In this document: positions 6,663-10,061 of the stretch, one piece after another
How the letters are laid out: the number at the start of each line of letters is the position of its first letter
How positions within the stretch are numbered: position 1 is the first letter of the stretch
Assembly: GCA_022601215.1 (NCBI GenBank)
Contig: JAHZIZ010000376.1
Coordinates: forward strand, 1 to 10,061
From: Bacteroidota bacterium
GTDB taxonomy: Bacteria; Bacteroidota; Bacteroidia; Flavobacteriales; Flavobacteriaceae
DNA length: 10,061 nucleotides
Reading direction: 5' to 3'
Notes under the pieces: model-generated
The model's input: the letters and a program-made list of their open reading frames with translations, nothing else
The model's database searches: none
Told to the model about the DNA's origin: nothing
Made by a program: the position numbers and the translations under genes

Positions 6663-7905
6663 AGATCGTAAACATATCTGGCACCCGCTTACCCAACATC
6701 AAACAGCTAAGGATCCCATTGGGATTGTGAAAGCTAAAGGTGCTCTGTTATGGGATGAAAACGGAAAGGAGTATATCGACGGAATTGCCTCCTGGTATAC
6801 TACCATGTATGGACACTGTAATGATCATATTATCGCTGCCGTTTCTGAGCAAATGCAAACATTAGATTTTACCATGTTTACGGGTTTCACCCATGAACCA
6901 GCGGTGCGTCTTTCCGAAAAGCTTATGGAAATTCTCCCAGAGAATCAAGCAAAAATTTTCTTTAATGATAATGGGTCAACAGCGGTAGAGGCAGCCATTA
7001 AGATGGCGTTACAATTTTTTCATAACCGAGGAGAAAGACGTGATACACTCATCGCTTTTGAGGACGGTTTTCACGGTGATACTTTTGGAGCTATGAGTGC
7101 TTCGGGGATATCTTCTTACAATGGTCCTTTTGAAGATTTTCTTTTGAAAGTAGTCCGTTTACCAGTGCCACAAGAACATAATAAAGACCGAGTTTTGGCC
7201 CTATTAAAAACGCTGCTTCAACAACATCAATGTGCGGCTTTTATTTTTGAACCCTTAGTCCAGGGTGCCGCTGGAATGAAGTTTCACGATGCAGGAGGAT
7301 TGGATGCCCTCATTCAACTTTGTAAGGAGACAAACGTGCTCACTATTGCGGATGAGATTATGACTGGTTTTGGAAAAACAGGCCGTAACTTTGCATCTGA
7401 TTTCCTCGCCCATAAGCCCGATATTATGTGTTTGAGCAAGGCGCTAACGGCGGGAATGTTTCCTTTGAGTATCACCAGCTGTTCGCAAGACGTTTTCGAA
7501 GGCTTTTTAAGTGAAGCTCCGTCTAAAGGTTTTTTTCACGCTCACACTTTTAGTGCGCATCCTTTAGGTTGTGCTGCTGCCATAGCTGGGATCGATTTGA
7601 TGCTCTCTAAGGGAATGCAAGAAAATCAAGCAAGAATCAAACTTTCACATGAGCACTTTGCCAAAGTCCTATCTACTCGCCCGAAGGCTCTAAATGTTCG
7701 TGTAAAAGGGGTCATACTTGCTTTCGAATTGGATAATGCCATGGATCGCTATGGATCGCAACGTAACCAGCTTTATCAGTTTTTTATTGATAAAGGCTTC
7801 ATACTCCGCCCGTTGGGTAATACCATTTATCTATTGCCTCCTTATGTCATTACAAATAAGGAACTCAATAAACTCTACGATACGATCTTAGAGGTCGTAA
7901 ATTAG
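6646..7905 (+). CDS. bioA: Adenosylmethionine-8-amino-7-oxononanoate aminotransferase
   Basis: This is a 419-residue class III PLP aminotransferase that converts KAPA to DAPA. The start chosen is the ATG at 6646, giving MNLQDRDRKHIWHPLTQ. The HIWHPLTQ block near the N-terminus is diagnostic of BioA. Upstream in-frame ATGs (from 6586) would only add about 20 unconserved residues inside bioD. Other motifs are the substrate-pocket SWYTTMYGH (49-57), FFNDNGSTAVEAAIKMA (105-121), DGFHGDTFGAMS (140-151), TIADEIMTGFGKTG with Asp236, and CLSKALTAG with the PLP Lys265. The second position of the usual SWW pocket motif is Tyr51. Whether the amino donor is SAM or lysine cannot be told. The gene overlaps bioD by 17 bases. 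Its stop codon overlaps the stop of the opposite-strand gene (7902-7905), leaving no room for an independent terminator. Confidence 0.95.
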   Translation: MNLQDRDRKHIWHPLTQHQTAKDPIGIVKAKGALLWDENGKEYIDGIASWYTTMYGHCNDHIIAAVSEQMQTLDFTMFTGFTHEPAVRLSEKLMEILPENQAKIFFNDNGSTAVEAAIKMALQFFHNRGERRDTLIAFEDGFHGDTFGAMSASGISSYNGPFEDFLLKVVRLPVPQEHNKDRVLALLKTLLQQHQCAAFIFEPLVQGAAGMKFHDAGGLDALIQLCKETNVLTIADEIMTGFGKTGRNFASDFLAHKPDIMCLSKALTAGMFPLSITSCSQDVFEGFLSEAPSKGFFHAHTFSAHPLGCAAAIAGIDLMLSKGMQENQARIKLSHEHFAKVLSTRPKALNVRVKGVILAFELDNAMDRYGSQRNQLYQFFIDKGFILRPLGNTIYLLPPYVITNKELNKLYDTILEVVN

Positions 7906-8338
7906 TCCATGTTTTCAGGAGCTTCCAAAAGTTTAATAATCTCTTCGGCTTCATCAGAATATACATCCATAATCTGATAGGTGTATTTGTCACCAACACC
8001 TTCACCTTCTACTCGTATTGTAGCTTCCCCCTTGGGACCTTTAATGGGAATTGTAAGTTGAACTGTTTTATAACCATTGGATGAATTGAAACTTCCACCC
8101 GTCATGCCATTTGTTTCTATAGGCTCTCCGAGCAATTCAATGACACGCTTATTTTGTTGTACTAACTTCATGGCATCCTGTTGCGGCTGACTGTCAGAAA
8201 TGGCGGATGTAACACACCCCAAATTACACCTCCCACTACTAATATAATTCCTACAATGAAAAATACCCCACAACCTACAGGTACGACCCATTTCCAATTG
8301 CGTTTCCACCAAGATTCTTGTATGAGCGTATCTTCCAT
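7902..8338 (-). pseudogene. Coa1-like (cytochrome c oxidase assembly factor) membrane protein, frameshifted
   Basis: The gene is read in two frames. From the ATG at 8338 the first frame gives MEDTLIQESWWKRNWKWVV, followed by a hydrophobic span (GCGVFFIVGIILVVGGVIWG, about residues 22-41). It then runs into nonsense and stops at 8170-8168. From about 8210 the second frame continues with TSAISDSQPQQDAMKLV, NKRVIELLGEPIETNGM and IPIKGPKGEATIRVEGEG to the stop at 7902. One added base near 8211/8210 (GTG TT-ACA becoming GTG TTT ACA) would restore a single 145-residue protein, a normal size for this family. The short membrane anchor plus VIELLGEPIE...G and IPIKGPKG blocks fit the Coa1/Tim21-like family (PF08695) often labelled cytochrome c oxidase assembly factor Coa1. 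The second frame can also be read from an ATG at 8312 as 136 residues, but that version loses the membrane span. It could be a true pseudogene or a sequencing error. Confidence 0.75.
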
Positions 8339-8377
8339 ATAATTTATTTTTTACGAGATTAGACGATGAACTTATGT

Positions 8378-8385
8378 TATTTTTG
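8378..8385 (+). promoter_or_regulatory. TAnnTTTG -7-like element before the ketosynthase-like gene
   Basis: TATTTTTG lies 19 bases before the TTG codon at 8405 and inside the longer possible reading frame that begins at 8366. If it is the real promoter, the transcript would start near 8391 and translation could not begin at 8366, which favours the TTG start. No clear -33 TTG is present upstream. A promoter here is needed because the opposite-strand gene separates this gene from bioA. Confidence 0.4.
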
Positions 8386-8404
8386 TTCTAAATTAAAGAA
8401 AGTA

Positions 8405-9559
8405 TTGCAAACGCCTATCTCTATTTTAAGTTTAGCTTCAATTTCTGCCCTAGGAGCAAGTGCTTCCATGGTTTGGAAAAGCTATGTAGCGAGTGTTCCG
8501 TTATTTTCTAAAAAGAAAATGGGAAATTCTTTACAATGGGTTTCTCAACTTTCTTCTGAAACAGAACAGGAGCTTAGTCAATTACAAAAAGACAATCCTG
8601 CCTATAAAAAATTGGATCGTACGGTATTGTTAAGTATCGTGGCATCGAGAAAAGCTACTAAACAATTTGTAAGCGGGTCTGTGGGAGTTAATATTGGATC
8701 TTCTCGTGGCGCAACTCAGTTATTTGAAACCTATCATAAACAGTTTTTAGCAAAGGAAAAAGTGTCCCCTTTTAGCTCTCCAACCACCACTTTGGGCAAT
8801 ATTTCTTCTTGGGTGGGACAGGATATAGGAGCAAAAGGGATGACTATGGAACATTCGGTAACTTGTTCTACTTCTTTACATGCATTGCTTAACGGAATTG
8901 CTTGGTTGCAAGCCAATATGGCCGATCAGTTTGTTGTGGGAGGTAGTGAAGCGGCCTTGACCCCTTTTACACTAACCCAGATACAGGCGCTTAAATTATA
9001 TAGCAAGAGTGAGGACCAAGCTGCCTGTCATTCTATGGATTTCGAGAAAAGCAAAAACACCATGGTTCTTGGAGAAGGTGCCGCAGTTGCCTTAATTGAA
9101 AAAGGAATCGCGGATAATGCTTTGGCGTTGATTAGTGGTTTTGGTTTTGCTTCCGAAAAAATTGAACATGGAAGTGCGATTTCTGAAAATGCCGACTGTT
9201 TTCAGAGATCGATGAAAGAAGCATTAGCGTCGGCCAAATTAAAAACGGTAGATGCCATAATCATGCATGCTCCTGGAACCGTAAAAGGAGATCTAGCCGA
9301 AAAAAAGGCAATCGATCTAGTTTTTACCGAAAGCGAACCTTTACTAACTTCTAATAAATGGATGCTTGGTCATACATTTGGGGCTTCGGGAATGCTCAGT
9401 ATTGAGATGGCTGTACTTATGTTGCAGCATCAAAGGTTTATTGAAAATCCTTTTTATATCTATTCGGAAGAAGATCGGCAAAGACCATTAAATAGTATCA
9501 TGGTCAATGCGGTAGGGTTTGGTGGAAATGCTGTTAGTATTATTATTACAAAACCCTAA
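8405..9559 (+). CDS. Beta-ketoacyl-ACP synthase-like protein in the biotin cluster
   Basis: This is a 384-residue thiolase-fold protein of the KAS I/II type, slightly shorter than FabF/FabB (about 405-412). The catalytic set is intact: Cys154 in VTCSTSLHAL, His288 in HAPGTVKGD (the HGTxTxxGD position), and His323 in MLGHTFGASGM (the K-xx-GHTxGAAG position, with Lys318 just before). The C-terminus has the usual NAVGFGGNAVSIII block, and VLGEGAAVALIE is the conserved central strand. It should therefore perform Claisen condensation of acyl and malonyl-ACP groups. The start is placed at TTG 8405 (MQTPISILSLASISALG), matching the typical ketosynthase N-terminal strand. An ATG at 8366 would add 13 residues that include two Cys and overlap a -7-like box. 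Lying 34 bases before bioB, it may help make the pimeloyl precursor; this role is inferred. Confidence 0.85.
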   Translation: MQTPISILSLASISALGASASMVWKSYVASVPLFSKKKMGNSLQWVSQLSSETEQELSQLQKDNPAYKKLDRTVLLSIVASRKATKQFVSGSVGVNIGSSRGATQLFETYHKQFLAKEKVSPFSSPTTTLGNISSWVGQDIGAKGMTMEHSVTCSTSLHALLNGIAWLQANMADQFVVGGSEAALTPFTLTQIQALKLYSKSEDQAACHSMDFEKSKNTMVLGEGAAVALIEKGIADNALALISGFGFASEKIEHGSAISENADCFQRSMKEALASAKLKTVDAIIMHAPGTVKGDLAEKKAIDLVFTESEPLLTSNKWMLGHTFGASGMLSIEMAVLMLQHQRFIENPFYIYSEEDRQRPLNSIMVNAVGFGGNAVSIIITKP

Positions 9560-9579
9560 GGAGACATCTAGAATTTATT

Positions 9580-9587
9580 TATTTTTG
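9580..9587 (+). promoter_or_regulatory. TAnnTTTG -7 element of bioB
   Basis: TATTTTTG ends 6 bases before the bioB ATG at 9594, in the 34-base gap after the ketosynthase-like gene. The same TTTTGACA string spans the box end here (9584-9591 region) and at bioF (4891-4898). As at bioF, transcription from this box would begin at or next to the start codon. No -33 TTG is evident, so the strength of the promoter is uncertain. Confidence 0.5.
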
Positions 9588-9593
9588 ACACCT

Positions 9594-10061
9594 ATGAGCG
9601 AGATAAAACATAACTGGACCAAAGAAGAAATTTTAGCTATTTACAATAAACCTATGATGGAATTATTGTACGAAGCGGCTACGGTGCATAGAAGACATCA
9701 CAACCCTAATCAGGTTCAAGTGTCAACCTTACTTTCGATAAAAACAGGTGGATGTCCAGAAGACTGTGGTTATTGCCCTCAGGCGGCTCGTTATCATACC
9801 GATATTGAAGGGAATGATCTTATGACGGTGTCTCATGTAAAAGCACAGGCGTTGCGTGCAAAGGCAAGCGGAAGCTCACGTGTTTGTATGGGTGCTGCAT
9901 GGAGAAATGTGAAGGATGGAGAGGAATTTGATCAGGTGTTGGAGATGGTTCGTACCATCAATAAGCTAGATATGGAAGTGTGTTGTACGTTGGGTATGAT
10001 TACCGAAAATCAGGCGCAGCGACTTGCCGAAGCTGGTTTGTACGCTTACAATCACAATTTA
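9594..10061 (+). CDS. bioB: Biotin synthase, N-terminal part (3' truncated by window)
   Basis: The open frame of 156 codons runs off the window end with no stop. It encodes a radical SAM enzyme that inserts sulfur into dethiobiotin to form biotin. The radical SAM cluster motif CPEDCGYCPQ gives Cys54, Cys58 and Cys61, one residue offset from E. coli BioB (53, 57, 60). The [2Fe-2S] cluster ligands seen so far are Cys98 in RVCMGAAWR and Cys130 in EVCCTLGM, aligned with E. coli Cys97 and Cys128; the remaining Cys and Arg ligands lie beyond the window. The last residues, GLYAYNHNL, match the conserved YNHNLDT segment. The ATG at 9594 fits the family N-terminus. No Shine-Dalgarno is placed correctly; an AGGAG at 9559-9563 is about 30 bases away. 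Confidence 0.95.
   Translation, partial: MSEIKHNWTKEEILAIYNKPMMELLYEAATVHRRHHNPNQVQVSTLLSIKTGGCPEDCGYCPQAARYHTDIEGNDLMTVSHVKAQALRAKASGSSRVCMGAAWRNVKDGEEFDQVLEMVRTINKLDMEVCCTLGMITENQAQRLAEAGLYAYNHNL

Noticed and set aside
8198..8222. Programmed ribosomal frameshifting as the explanation of the split Coa1-like gene
   Set aside because: There is no slippery heptamer or downstream structure that I can see, and the family is not known for recoding; a mutation or sequencing error is simpler.

Overview
The window looks like chromosomal DNA from a member of the Bacteroidota, most likely a flavobacterium. The base composition is AT-rich, Shine-Dalgarno sequences are weak, and elements matching the Bacteroidota -7 box (TAnnTTTG) sit just ahead of several genes. 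The gene content also fits: a TonB-dependent receptor paired with a DUF4249 lipoprotein, and an ECF sigma factor followed by a putative anti-sigma factor and a DUF4097-like protein. The window is gene-dense: no gap exceeds about 70 bases, and there are no RNA genes, insertion sequences or CRISPR arrays.

Left part (1-4318, + strand). The 3' end of a TonB-dependent outer-membrane receptor is followed after 4 bases by a DUF4249 lipoprotein. After a 65-base gap with an ECF-type promoter candidate comes a compact four-gene unit: sigma factor, single-span membrane protein (putative anti-sigma factor), secreted beta-strand-repeat protein, and small outer-membrane beta-barrel. Overlaps of 4 and about 32 bases and a 21-base gap suggest one transcript, probably an envelope-sensing regulon that controls itself. 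A GNAT acetyltransferase (4321-4857, - strand) runs convergently into it.

Right part (4900-10061). A biotin cluster reads bioF-bioD-bioA (overlapping genes), then a small opposite-strand gene, then a stand-alone beta-ketoacyl-synthase-like gene and the 5' part of bioB. BioF (KAPA synthase), BioA (DAPA aminotransferase), BioD (dethiobiotin synthetase) and BioB (biotin synthase) cover all four late steps from pimeloyl thioester to biotin. No recognised pimeloyl-forming gene (bioC, bioH, bioW, bioI, bioZ) lies in the window, so the ketosynthase-like protein is the natural candidate for an upstream or accessory role.

Points most worth a second look: (i) the opposite-strand gene between bioA and the ketosynthase gene encodes a Coa1-like membrane protein broken by an apparent single-base frameshift; (ii) the ketosynthase-like gene keeps a full Cys-His-His set inside a biotin cluster; (iii) bioF and bioB each have a -7-like box ending only 4-6 bases before the ATG, implying leaderless or nearly leaderless mRNAs; (iv) the sigma gene carries a TGCAACC-N16-GTCTTTT element typical of ECF autoregulation.
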